Positions 24,976 through 33,101 of a stretch of DNA of 64,000 nucleotides are shown here, piece after piece (within the stretch, counting starts at the first letter, position 1; each line of letters begins with the position of its first letter). Made by a program: the position numbers and the translations under genes. The notes under the pieces were generated by a model that saw only the letters and a program-made list of their open reading frames with translations, made no database searches and was not told the DNA's origin. The DNA lies in the NCBI RefSeq assembly GCF_000204925.1, contig NC_015435.1:734001-798000 (forward strand). Direction: 5' to 3'. The stretch comes from Metallosphaera cuprina Ar-4. GTDB lineage: Archaea > Thermoproteota > Thermoprotei_A > Sulfolobales > Sulfolobaceae.

Positions 24976-25830
24976 ATGTTAGAGTACAAGTGCGTGTCAG
25001 TTCCCAACTCTCTAAAATGCTTTAACCTGTCTATTGATAAGGGATCTATAGGTATACTAGGGGAGAGAGATAGCGGTAAGGAGAGCGTGATTCCCATAAC
25101 TTTGGGACTTATCAGAAACGTAACTGGGGAAATACTCCTCGATGGCGTTGATATGATCAAATCGAGGGACCTCCTTTTCACGATAAGGTGGACAAAGATC
25201 TCCGCGGTGTTTTACGATCCTAGGACCATGTTCGATCCTTTATATTCTATAGGTTCTCATTTCGCTGAGATCGTTATCTCTCACGGTATAGGCGACTATG
25301 AGTACGGGATAGAAACTGGATTAGAATACATGAAAATTTTAGGTCTTGAGAGAGACTTATTGGATAAACTTCCTCACCAACTGACCCCTATACAACTTAA
25401 GAAGGCTTCGATAGCGTTGGCCACCTTCTTAGAACCAAGTTATGTCATTGTCGACGACATAGAGTTCGGTTTAGGAGACATAGGTAGGGCGGCTGTAATG
25501 AATTCTTTAATCGATTTGATGAACTCAGTAAGTAGCTCATTTATTTTTTTGGAGAATAACCCAGGTATCCTTTCAAGGTTAACCGATAACGTGATAGTCC
25601 TGTATAAGGGGGAAATTGTGGAGGAGGGAAAAAACGTACTTCTAAACCCTCTTCATCCCTACACGATCGACCTCATAAGAGGAGATGTACCCGACGAGAA
25701 GATTGAAGGGAAAGGATGCCCTTACTCCACTCACTGCAGGTACTCCACATCTAAATGTGAGCAAGAAGTTCCTTGGATAGAAAGAGGATCAAGGAGAGTT
25801 AGATGCTTAGCTCACGTTTGTGGACTCTAG
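24976..25830 (+). CDS. Degenerate oligopeptide ABC ATPase-like protein 1 (DppD-like)
   Basis: A 284-residue protein that follows the DppD plan, but each catalytic motif is altered. Walker A is GERDSGKES (29-37) with Glu at the Ser/Thr position. The LSGGQ signature reads LTPIQLKK. Walker B is VIVDDIEFGLG, with Asp in place of the catalytic Glu and a changed D-loop. The switch histidine is replaced (FLENNPG). The family C-terminus is intact: NPLHPYTIDLIRG and a cysteine motif (CPYSTHCRYSTSKC ... C) of the kind that holds an Fe-S cluster in related DppD proteins. GGTGA six bases before the ATG gives a good start. The frame is full-length, so it is not a decaying pseudogene. Confidence 0.8.
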   Translation: MLEYKCVSVPNSLKCFNLSIDKGSIGILGERDSGKESVIPITLGLIRNVTGEILLDGVDMIKSRDLLFTIRWTKISAVFYDPRTMFDPLYSIGSHFAEIVISHGIGDYEYGIETGLEYMKILGLERDLLDKLPHQLTPIQLKKASIALATFLEPSYVIVDDIEFGLGDIGRAAVMNSLIDLMNSVSSSFIFLENNPGILSRLTDNVIVLYKGEIVEEGKNVLLNPLHPYTIDLIRGDVPDEKIEGKGCPYSTHCRYSTSKCEQEVPWIERGSRRVRCLAHVCGL

Positions 25831-25842
25831 GGTGAAGCTAGA

Positions 25843-26652
25843 TTGATTAGACTAAATCACCAGATCATCAGGGAGATAAAAGACCTCACGTGTATCCTAG
25901 GTGAGTGGGACGACTACAAAGAGACCATGGCAAGAGCAATTAAGGACGGTGAGTTGATAGTTCAGTACATAGACCCATTTTCTGGAGAGTACATGAGCAA
26001 GCGAGATGGAAGGAGATCAACGTACTTCATTCCCAAGTCCTTAGTTAGGGGGAGAATCACATCAAGGGAACTGCTATCGGGCTGGTTTAAGTCTGAGGTA
26101 AGAGTTAATGAAATCATGTTCCTTCTTAACGTTCCTGATAGGCCCCTAGACCAACTAAGCGATTTGAACTTAGCTAAGGTCTACCTCTCCCCTCTATTTA
26201 GGGAAGACGTTAAGTTCACGATAGCTGAGGACTTCCTCCAGGAAATAGAGGAGCAAAGTAGATTAAAGGTCTTGAAACTTATGGTAAAGATAATTAGGAG
26301 CAGGGGTCTAGATTCTTTGCTCTTCCTGGGTTACGCAGACCTAGTCAACCCATGTGAGAGCGTCTACGTAATGTACGAAGACGAAGTCGTTGAAATAGGA
26401 AAGACGTTTCTTCACCCTTACTCAAAGACGATTTTGAACTCGGCTATAAAGGTAGGCAAGCTCTGGGATAAAGTCAAAGTGACAGAGGTGGGAAAAGGAA
26501 GTTTAAGTGGATGCAGGTTCCACGATTACTGTGAGATAATGAAAAGCGAGAAAACCCTACAAAGGAAATGCAGGTTGGAAAAGCCTCCTATGTTGGCTAT
26601 AGAACGTGGTGAGGTGAGGTGTTGGAACTTCTTTCCAGGTATCAACGAGTAA
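25843..26652 (+). CDS. Degenerate oligopeptide ABC ATPase-like protein 2 (DppF-like)
   Basis: A 269-residue protein, even further eroded. Walker A reads GEWDDYKET (20-28), so both the last Gly and the Ser/Thr of the loop are lost. The signature is LSDLNLAK, Walker B is FTIAEDFLQEI, and the switch histidine is Tyr (LGYADLV). What remains is the DppF frame: VYVMYEDEVVEIG, FLHPYSKTIL and the four-cysteine tail (GCRFHDYCE ... C ... VRCW). The TTG start has GGTGA at a good distance. ATP hydrolysis is very unlikely; a structural or Fe-S sensing role is an inference. Confidence 0.75.
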   Translation: MIRLNHQIIREIKDLTCILGEWDDYKETMARAIKDGELIVQYIDPFSGEYMSKRDGRRSTYFIPKSLVRGRITSRELLSGWFKSEVRVNEIMFLLNVPDRPLDQLSDLNLAKVYLSPLFREDVKFTIAEDFLQEIEEQSRLKVLKLMVKIIRSRGLDSLLFLGYADLVNPCESVYVMYEDEVVEIGKTFLHPYSKTILNSAIKVGKLWDKVKVTEVGKGSLSGCRFHDYCEIMKSEKTLQRKCRLEKPPMLAIERGEVRCWNFFPGINE

Positions 26653-26694
26653 GCTATAGCTGAATTTATTTTCGATTCTAACCATCTACCTTGA

Positions 26695-28662
26695 ATGTCT
26701 TTCCCCCTCTTCGATACCTTCTTCGCCGAATACTACGCAAATCCAGACGAAAATTACCTTATTACAGCTCCAACTGGTAGTGGTAAAACTCATATAGCTA
26801 AGAAGGTGTTAGTCGAGAGCGAGCCGATATCCGTTTACGTTTCACCGTTGAAGGCTCTCTCTGCGGAAGTTTACAACTCGATAAGATCTAAGATCGACTC
26901 TACATTGATAGAGTCAGACGTTTATGAGGACGATCTACATAACGTAAAGGGAAACGTTATTTTAACCACTTACGAGAAGTTTGATAGTGCCATAAGACAT
27001 AACTACCGTTGGCTAAGTAAAGTAAGGAGGGTCGTTATAGACGAAGTTCATAACGTGGAGACCGATAGGGGATTAGCGATAGAAAACGTGGTTCTTTGGA
27101 CCAAGTCTAGAGATCTCCCAATCATTTCCCTCAGCGCCACTCTTCACTCCCCAGCAAAGTACCTTAAGTGGCTTAACGCCAAGTTGATCTCACAGGACAA
27201 AAGGACGGTTCCACTACATGAGTGCGTAGCCTATCCCTACACGATCAAATGCGGGAAATGGGAGGAGGATCTGAAGCCCTCCAGGCTCTCGCGTCCCAGA
27301 TACGAGCTGTTAACCTTGCTTTTAAAGAAGATCGTTTCTCAAGATAGAAACGCATTGGTTTTCGTTAAGAGCAGAAGATCAGCCGAATCTTTGGCTATTG
27401 AACTTAGAAGAGACGGGTTCAGAGCCCAACATTACCATAGCGGGATGACTCAAGTCGATAGAAGGAGAGCGTTGGAGATGCTCATAAATGGAGAGCTGAA
27501 CGTTATGGTTTCTACTACTGCGCTAAGTCAGGGAGTTAACCTACCGGTATACGCTGTAATTTTTTATGAGCTCAAACTTCCTGACGTGAACGAGAGGGGG
27601 GAGTTTAAGGGATGGAAAGATATCTCAACTGCACAGTTTAGGCAGATGGCAGGAAGGGCTGGGAGGCCTGGCTATGACTCAGAAGGAATGGCAGTAATCA
27701 TAACCAACTCAGAGAGGTCTGCAATAGAACTCGAGAACAGATACTTTCACGGGCAGATATCATCACAGTATGTGAAGCCTGATCTATCAACTCTAACTTT
27801 AGCTTTCATTTCTTGGAATCAGGGGATAGGTACAGAAGAGATCGAGAACTCCCTACGCTCTTCATACAATTACAGTCAAATTGAACTTGAAGAATTTACT
27901 AAAACTATAAAAAATCTTGAAAACTTAAAATTAATTGAAAATAAGAAAGGTGTAAGAACAACCTCTTTAGGGAAGGCAGTTGCGTTAAGTTACATAGACG
28001 TCAAGGCCTTCGTTGGTTTTCCACTGGACAATAATGACATCGACTTAGTTTCCGTAATTTTGAGCTCTCATGAGGTGGCTCCCTCTCTTAGAGGTTGTAA
28101 AGAGGGAAAGGATCTTCTAACTAGGTGGATGAACGGGGAATCCATTAATGAGGTGTGCAAAAAACTATCCGCTAAGGACATAAACGATGTCATCTCCAAC
28201 GCGAGATGGATATCTTTCGCCATGTATAGGGTTATGAAAGCTCTGAACGACAAAAGATCAGAGATCGCTTTCGACACATACGTGAGGCTGAAATACGGAG
28301 TCCCTAAGGAGGGGATTAATCTAGTGAGGAACGGAATTCCAAGAGAGCTAGCAGTTCATCTATTAAAGATAGGAATACAAAGCTTGAGATCCCTATGCGT
28401 ACAGATTGGGTTTAAAGAGATAAGAGAAAAGGTCAGGGACGCAGGAGTGCAGGCTGAGCTATTGTGTAGAAAGGTTTACTCCTCCGACTTGTTGGTTTTT
28501 GACGTTAGGAGAGCTATACAAGAGTTTGAGGGGAGGGAGTTTCAAGTTAGCGATTTAATACGAAAGTACGGCAGGAGATCGCTCCCCGAACTCATAAGCA
28601 TGGGATTGTTGATGAGAAATGGAAATAAATTTATTCTGAGGAAACCTTCCAATAAGCGTTAA
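26695..28662 (+). CDS. Ski2/Hel308-like superfamily 2 helicase
   Basis: A 655-residue ATP-dependent helicase. Motifs in order: TAPTGSGKTHIAK (I), YVSPLKALSAE (Ia), ILTTYEKFD, VVIDEVHNVE (II, DEVH), SLSATLHSP (III), LVFVKSRRSAE (IV), STTALSQGVNLP (V) and [15 protein letters not shown] (VI). A winged-helix-like region and a helical C-terminal domain follow. It resembles Hel308 (33052-35154) but is a distinct paralogue and lacks a normal N-terminal Q-motif extension. It has its own TATA-like box at about 26667-26675. It probably acts on DNA or RNA structures; the substrate is unknown. Confidence 0.88.
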   Translation: MSFPLFDTFFAEYYANPDENYLITAPTGSGKTHIAKKVLVESEPISVYVSPLKALSAEVYNSIRSKIDSTLIESDVYEDDLHNVKGNVILTTYEKFDSAIRHNYRWLSKVRRVVIDEVHNVETDRGLAIENVVLWTKSRDLPIISLSATLHSPAKYLKWLNAKLISQDKRTVPLHECVAYPYTIKCGKWEEDLKPSRLSRPRYELLTLLLKKIVSQDRNALVFVKSRRSAESLAIELRRDGFRAQHYHSGMTQVDRRRALEMLINGELNVMVSTTALSQGVNLPVYAVIFYELKLPDVNERGEFKGWKDISTAQFRQMAGRAGRPGYDSEGMAVIITNSERSAIELENRYFHGQISSQYVKPDLSTLTLAFISWNQGIGTEEIENSLRSSYNYSQIELEEFTKTIKNLENLKLIENKKGVRTTSLGKAVALSYIDVKAFVGFPLDNNDIDLVSVILSSHEVAPSLRGCKEGKDLLTRWMNGESINEVCKKLSAKDINDVISNARWISFAMYRVMKALNDKRSEIAFDTYVRLKYGVPKEGINLVRNGIPRELAVHLLKIGIQSLRSLCVQIGFKEIREKVRDAGVQAELLCRKVYSSDLLVFDVRRAIQEFEGREFQVSDLIRKYGRRSLPELISMGLLMRNGNKFILRKPSNKR

Positions 28663-28791
28663 AGAATTTTCATTGAAAATCAACGAGATGTAATTCAAAA
28701 TGAACTTTTATGAAATAAGCTTTTAAGAATTAAATTTTACGTTAACAGGGGATGGTCAGATGGAACAATCCTAACGAGTAGCGAAAAGGTC

Positions 28792-29544
28792 TTGGAGGGC
28801 ATAAACCTAGGATTCCAGTTCTCTACTTATAAAGTCTTTGAGAAGGTGAATTTGAGCGCAGAGGACTCAAAGCTAACAGCTATAGTAGGTCCGTCAGGAG
28901 TAGGCAAGTCCACTCTTTTAAGGATTTTAGGAGGGTTCATAAAACCTAATGAAGGGGAGGTTAGGTTACTTGGTAAAAAGGTAACACGCCCTACCCCACG
29001 AATTGCACTAATCCATCAGTCTATAGCTACTTTCCCTTGGTTGACTGCAGTTGAGAACGTAAAGCTTGGGCTAAAGTACAGAAAGTTACCTAAGGATGAG
29101 GAGGATAAAATAGCAAGGAAGATGCTAGAGATCGTGGGTCTACAAGGCTTTGAGGAGTTCTATCCTAAGCAAATGAGCGGGGGCATGAGACAGAGGGTCG
29201 CCATAGCCAGAGCGTTGGCTGCAGATCCTTATGTGCTATTGATGGACGAGCCATTCGCTCACTTAGACGAGTTGACGGCAGAGGGGCTTAGACAGGAGAT
29301 ATATTCAACCATATTTAACGATGAGACTTCGCTCAAGGCTGCAGTCCTAGTATCTCACAACATGAATGAGGTTATTGAGTTATCCGATAAGGTGTACGTC
29401 ATCAACGGAAGTCCGGCAACAGTGGTAGGAGAGGTAGTTATAGATATGGAAAGACCGAGAAGTTCCAAAGATCCAAAATTTCAGGAATATTTAGATTTAT
29501 TATATAAATTGCTTACTCCAGTTAAAAAGAAGGTAAAGGAGTGA
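28792..29544 (+). CDS. ABC transporter ATP-binding protein (nitrate/sulfonate type)
   Basis: A 250-residue ATPase with intact motifs: Walker A GPSGVGKST, Q-loop LIHQSIATFPW, signature MSGGMRQRVAIARA, Walker B LLMDEPFAHLDE and switch His VSHNMNE. This sequence type belongs to the SsuB/NrtD/TauB group, importers of sulfonates, nitrate or related anions. The TTG start follows AGGT; no ATG lies upstream in frame. The permease gene starts five bases after the stop. No binding-protein gene is nearby, so the solute is not identified. Confidence 0.88.
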   Translation: MEGINLGFQFSTYKVFEKVNLSAEDSKLTAIVGPSGVGKSTLLRILGGFIKPNEGEVRLLGKKVTRPTPRIALIHQSIATFPWLTAVENVKLGLKYRKLPKDEEDKIARKMLEIVGLQGFEEFYPKQMSGGMRQRVAIARALAADPYVLLMDEPFAHLDELTAEGLRQEIYSTIFNDETSLKAAVLVSHNMNEVIELSDKVYVINGSPATVVGEVVIDMERPRSSKDPKFQEYLDLLYKLLTPVKKKVKE

Positions 29545-29548
29545 CACG

Positions 29549-31159
29549 ATGTTTCTTATACTAGCCTTCCTGGCGGTTATAGTTACCATAAGTAGAGTGT
29601 TTCTAACTCTAATCCTTTCGATAGTAACAGGATGGTTCTTAGCGTATTTTGCAATTAAGAATAGGATATTTGAAGACATCTTCGTGTCAGTCTCTGAAGT
29701 GTTGGAGTCCGTTCCAGTTATCTCCTTCTTTCCCGTAGTTCTGATATTCTTCGCGACTGATATAGGAGGGAGCATAGGTATAGAGCTCGCTGTGATTTTC
29801 CTAGTCTTTACTGCAGTAGTTTGGAACATCTGGATGGGAATATACCAAGCGTTCAAGACTGCTCCAGAGAACTTAAGGGAGGTGGCGGAGAACCTCAGGC
29901 TAGGGTTTTTGGGTAAGCTATCAAAACTTTACATTCCGTTTTCCGTACCTAGGATAGCTGCCAATCTGATCCCTAGCTTCGCCGACGCTATGTTTTACAT
30001 AACAGTAAGTGAAGTGTTCAGTGTAGGCAACACGAATTACGCCGTGTTCGGCATAGGATCGCTTATAGCGAACCTAACTGCAAACGCGAAATATACGGAA
30101 GCCTTATATGCCTTAGCTGTCCTTGGGGTCTTTGTAGCTCTTATAACGTTCGCTTTGAGAGAGTTCTCTTCATTTGCTGTCCAAAGGTATGGATTAGACA
30201 CTGAGGTAAGTAACATGAGCGTGAGGAGAGGGAGGTTCAGGATCAGATACTCGGCCAAAATAAGCAATGCCGTAGCTCCAGTAACTAAGTTGGCTAAGTA
30301 CGTCATAAGGAGTAAACCAGTGTCGTTAGATGAAGAGGAGGACGAAAAGAGGAGATCCTGGAGCAATGTAGGCAAGGTAATAGCTGCGCTATTTTTATTC
30401 GGCATTTCGTACTCAATCTTCACTGTAATAGAGACGATACCCAAGTCGACATGGGTCAGCTTAGTCTCCTCTACGCCCTTTGATCTTTATCTAATTGTTA
30501 CAGACTACGCTAGGGTCGCGTTAATATCGATAACATCGCTTGTTATCGCCATCTTCCTTGGTTACTGGTTATCTCTTCATCACAGGATAGATAGGGTGGC
30601 TATTCCCGTGATTCAAACCTTTGCGGCTTTTCCAGCCCCTGCATACTTTCCGTTAGTTTACGGCGCCACTTATACCATGTTGTATAAGATCCTTGGACCA
30701 TTTACTAACGAGTTCTACGTCTTGTTGCTAGGCTTCATCTCTACGTTCTATTACGTTTTCTACAGCTATTGGATGGGGATAAAGAACATGCCCAGTGAAT
30801 ATTGGGAGGTAATGAACAACCTTAATTTATCATTCTGGCAAAAACTGAAGAAGGTAGTTTTCCCCTCGTCTTTCCCTTACGTAATTACGGGACTTACTAG
30901 CACGGTCAACAGCGCCTGGGGAGGGTTGGCCATAGGCGAATATTGGCCTGATATCTACGACGGAAGGACACTTCAGGTTCATGAAGGATTGATGAAGGAG
31001 TTAGCCCTAGCCGATAGTCAAGGAAATCTAGCTCTGATAGGTTGGCTTTCCATACTGTTTGCGATAGTGGTCGTGATATACTCAATTCTATTCACGAGGA
31101 AACTTCTCGATCTCTCAAGAGAGAAGTACGTAGCTGAGGAAGGAATTTACGCGGCCTAA
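29549..31159 (+). CDS. Double-domain ABC permease (fused)
   Basis: A 536-residue permease with two copies of the permease core. The first copy spans about residues 1-215 and includes ENLREVAENLRLGFLGKLSK, and the second spans about 300-530 and includes PSEYWEVMNNLNLSFWQKLK. Both are EAA loops of the SsuC/NrtB type. A 60-residue charged cytoplasmic linker (VRRGRFRIRYSAK to EEEDEKRRSWS) joins them. A single chain thus replaces the usual homodimer, which allows an asymmetric pathway. SD-like GGAGTGA precedes the ATG. It forms a two-gene operon with the ATPase. Confidence 0.87.
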   Translation: MFLILAFLAVIVTISRVFLTLILSIVTGWFLAYFAIKNRIFEDIFVSVSEVLESVPVISFFPVVLIFFATDIGGSIGIELAVIFLVFTAVVWNIWMGIYQAFKTAPENLREVAENLRLGFLGKLSKLYIPFSVPRIAANLIPSFADAMFYITVSEVFSVGNTNYAVFGIGSLIANLTANAKYTEALYALAVLGVFVALITFALREFSSFAVQRYGLDTEVSNMSVRRGRFRIRYSAKISNAVAPVTKLAKYVIRSKPVSLDEEEDEKRRSWSNVGKVIAALFLFGISYSIFTVIETIPKSTWVSLVSSTPFDLYLIVTDYARVALISITSLVIAIFLGYWLSLHHRIDRVAIPVIQTFAAFPAPAYFPLVYGATYTMLYKILGPFTNEFYVLLLGFISTFYYVFYSYWMGIKNMPSEYWEVMNNLNLSFWQKLKKVVFPSSFPYVITGLTSTVNSAWGGLAIGEYWPDIYDGRTLQVHEGLMKELALADSQGNLALIGWLSILFAIVVVIYSILFTRKLLDLSREKYVAEEGIYAA

Positions 31160-31197
31160 CTTAGATAGAGATAATATCCTTGTGCCTCCATCTGATT

Positions 31198-31258
31198 ACA
31201 CCAGTGATGAGGAATCCGGGATCCGATCTGTGAGGGCCTTACGCGAACGCTGAGGTAT
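31198..31258 (+). ncRNA. C/D box sRNA
   Basis: C box GTGATGA (31204-31210) and D box CTGA (31250-31253) are flanked by a 3-bp stem (ACC 31200-31202, GGT 31254-31256). An inner D' box CCGA (31223-31226) and a C'-like TGTGAGG (31229-31235) separate guides of about 12 and 14 bases. The size and spacing are those of archaeal 2'-O-methylation guides. The targets were not determined. Confidence 0.65.
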
Positions 31259-31344
31259 AATTATAATAAAACTATAGCTAGACTATTCCTAATATTTAAA
31301 CAGTAAAAATTTAAGAAAGAGTCACCAATTATACCTGATTGTAC

Positions 31345-32919
31345 ATGACTGCAACTTTTGAAAAGCAGGATATGTCAAAACTGATTGAGGAGTTGAGGAA
31401 CCTCAAAGCAAAGGCGTATAAGGGAGGAGGGGAAGAGAGGATTCAATTCCAGCATAACAAGGGTAAGCTGACCGCAAGGGAGAGGCTTAACCTCCTCTTT
31501 GATGAGGGAACGTTCAACGAAGTTTTGACATTCGCCACAACAAAAGCTACTGAGTTTAACTTGGATAAGAACAGAGTTTACGGCGACGGCGTAGTAACCG
31601 GGTGGGGTCAAGTTGAGGGAAGGACCGTCTTCGCCTTTGCTCAAGATTTCACCTCCATTGGGGGAACGTTGGGCGAGACTCACGCCTCGAAGATAGCTAA
31701 GGTTTACGAGCTAGCCCTAAAGACAGGAGCCCCGGTAATTGGTATAAACGACTCAGGAGGAGCTAGGATTCAAGAGGGAGCCGTTGCGCTAGAAGGGTAC
31801 GGCACGGTCTTTAAAGCCAACGTTATGGCGTCAGGGGTTATCCCGCAGATAACCATTATGGCCGGACCGGCAGCAGGAGGTGCTGTCTACTCGCCAGCTT
31901 TAACCGATTTCATTATCATGATTAAGGGAGAAGCTTATTACATGTTCGTTACGGGGCCAGAGATCACCAAGGTGGTTCTAGGTGAGGAAGTCTCTTTCCA
32001 AGATTTAGGCGGGGCAGTGATTCACGCTACTAAGTCCGGAGTAGTCCACTTCGTAGCCGAGAACGAACAGGATTCGATTAATATTGCGAAGAGGCTCCTC
32101 TCGTACTTACCATCAAATAACATGGAGGAACCGCCCTTCGTAGACACAGGAGATCCTATGGATAGGGAGATGAAAGATGTGGAGACTATCGTACCCACAG
32201 ACACAGTTAAGCCCTTCGATATTAGAGAAGTGATCTATAGGACTGTGGATAACGGCGAGTTCATGGAAGTTCAGAAGCATTGGGCTCAGAACATGGTAGT
32301 TGGTTTCGCCAGGATGGCCGGTAACGTCGTGGGTATCGTAGCTAACAACTCCGCTCATTTGGGGGCTGCCATAGATATAGACGCTTCAGATAAGGCTGCT
32401 AGGTTCATAAGGTTCTGCGATGCGTTTAACATTCCACTCGTAAGCCTCGTCGACACACCTGGATATATGCCAGGTACTGATCAGGAGTATAAGGGTATAA
32501 TCAGGCATGGAGCGAAGATGCTGTACGCCTTCTCTGAAGCAACCGTGCCCAAAGTCACTGTAGTGGTCAGAAGATCTTACGGGGGAGCTCACATAGCTAT
32601 GAGTATAAAGAGTCTAGGGGCAGACTTAATTTACGCCTGGCCATCAGCTGAGATAGCAGTTACAGGTCCTGAAGGGGCGGTGAGGATATTATATAGGAGG
32701 GAAATACAAAACAGTAAATCGCCTGACGATTTCATAAAGGAGAGGATAGCCGAGTATAAGAAGCTATTCGCTAACCCGTATTGGGCGGCCGAGAAAGGGT
32801 TAATAGATGACGTGATAGAACCTAAAGATACTAGGAAGGTGATAGTCTCCGCGTTGAGGATGTTAAAGAACAAGAGAGAGTTCAGATATCCTAAGAAACA
32901 TGGAAATATTCCACTTTAA
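31345..32919 (+). CDS. pccB: Acyl-CoA carboxylase carboxyltransferase subunit (PccB)
   Basis: A biotin-dependent carboxyltransferase of about 524 residues that moves CO2 from biotin to acetyl-CoA or propionyl-CoA. In Sulfolobales the enzyme serves both carboxylations of the 3-hydroxypropionate/4-hydroxybutyrate cycle. Visible features are KLTARERLNLLFDEGTF, the crotonase-like oxyanion regions GGARIQEG and GPAAGGAVYSP in the N half, and VDTPGYMPG with RRSYGGAHIAM in the C half. I prefer ATG 31345 over TTG 31339. The biotin carboxylase and carrier subunits are not in the window, as is usual for this lineage. Confidence 0.95.
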   Translation: MTATFEKQDMSKLIEELRNLKAKAYKGGGEERIQFQHNKGKLTARERLNLLFDEGTFNEVLTFATTKATEFNLDKNRVYGDGVVTGWGQVEGRTVFAFAQDFTSIGGTLGETHASKIAKVYELALKTGAPVIGINDSGGARIQEGAVALEGYGTVFKANVMASGVIPQITIMAGPAAGGAVYSPALTDFIIMIKGEAYYMFVTGPEITKVVLGEEVSFQDLGGAVIHATKSGVVHFVAENEQDSINIAKRLLSYLPSNNMEEPPFVDTGDPMDREMKDVETIVPTDTVKPFDIREVIYRTVDNGEFMEVQKHWAQNMVVGFARMAGNVVGIVANNSAHLGAAIDIDASDKAARFIRFCDAFNIPLVSLVDTPGYMPGTDQEYKGIIRHGAKMLYAFSEATVPKVTVVVRRSYGGAHIAMSIKSLGADLIYAWPSAEIAVTGPEGAVRILYRREIQNSKSPDDFIKERIAEYKKLFANPYWAAEKGLIDDVIEPKDTRKVIVSALRMLKNKREFRYPKKHGNIPL

Positions 32920-33101
32920 GGTCTTCTTTTCTTAACTCTTAATGTTTTGTTTCCAATCTCAGTCTTCTGTGCTAAAGACGTTAGTATTAGATCTAATTTC
33001 CTGATCGTATCCTCATCAGCTTCAAACGTTATTTCCTGCCCCTCTCCAGCCCTAAAGAACTCCTCCAACAACTCTTGCAGCTTCTTTGACAACCTTCTCA
33101 C
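32916..33101 (-). CDS. Small hypothetical protein downstream of Hel308
   Basis: A short protein of about 61 residues: an N-terminal amphipathic helix ([12 protein letters not shown]), a strand ([15 protein letters not shown]) and a basic end (TLRVKKRRP). The start is uncertain: GTG 33101 overlaps hel308 by 50 bases, while TTG codons a little downstream have better spacing from GGTGAG. It is co-directional with hel308 and probably cotranscribed. I cannot name the family; its 3' end meets the pccB stop. Confidence 0.5.
   Translation of the reverse strand: MRRLSKKLQELLEEFFRAGEGQEITFEADEDTIRKLDLILTSLAQKTEIGNKTLRVKKRRP

Noticed and set aside
30037-30444. A 135-codon minus-strand frame inside the double permease gene
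   Set aside because: It is antisense to a supported permease; its apparent hydrophobicity comes from the opposite strand.
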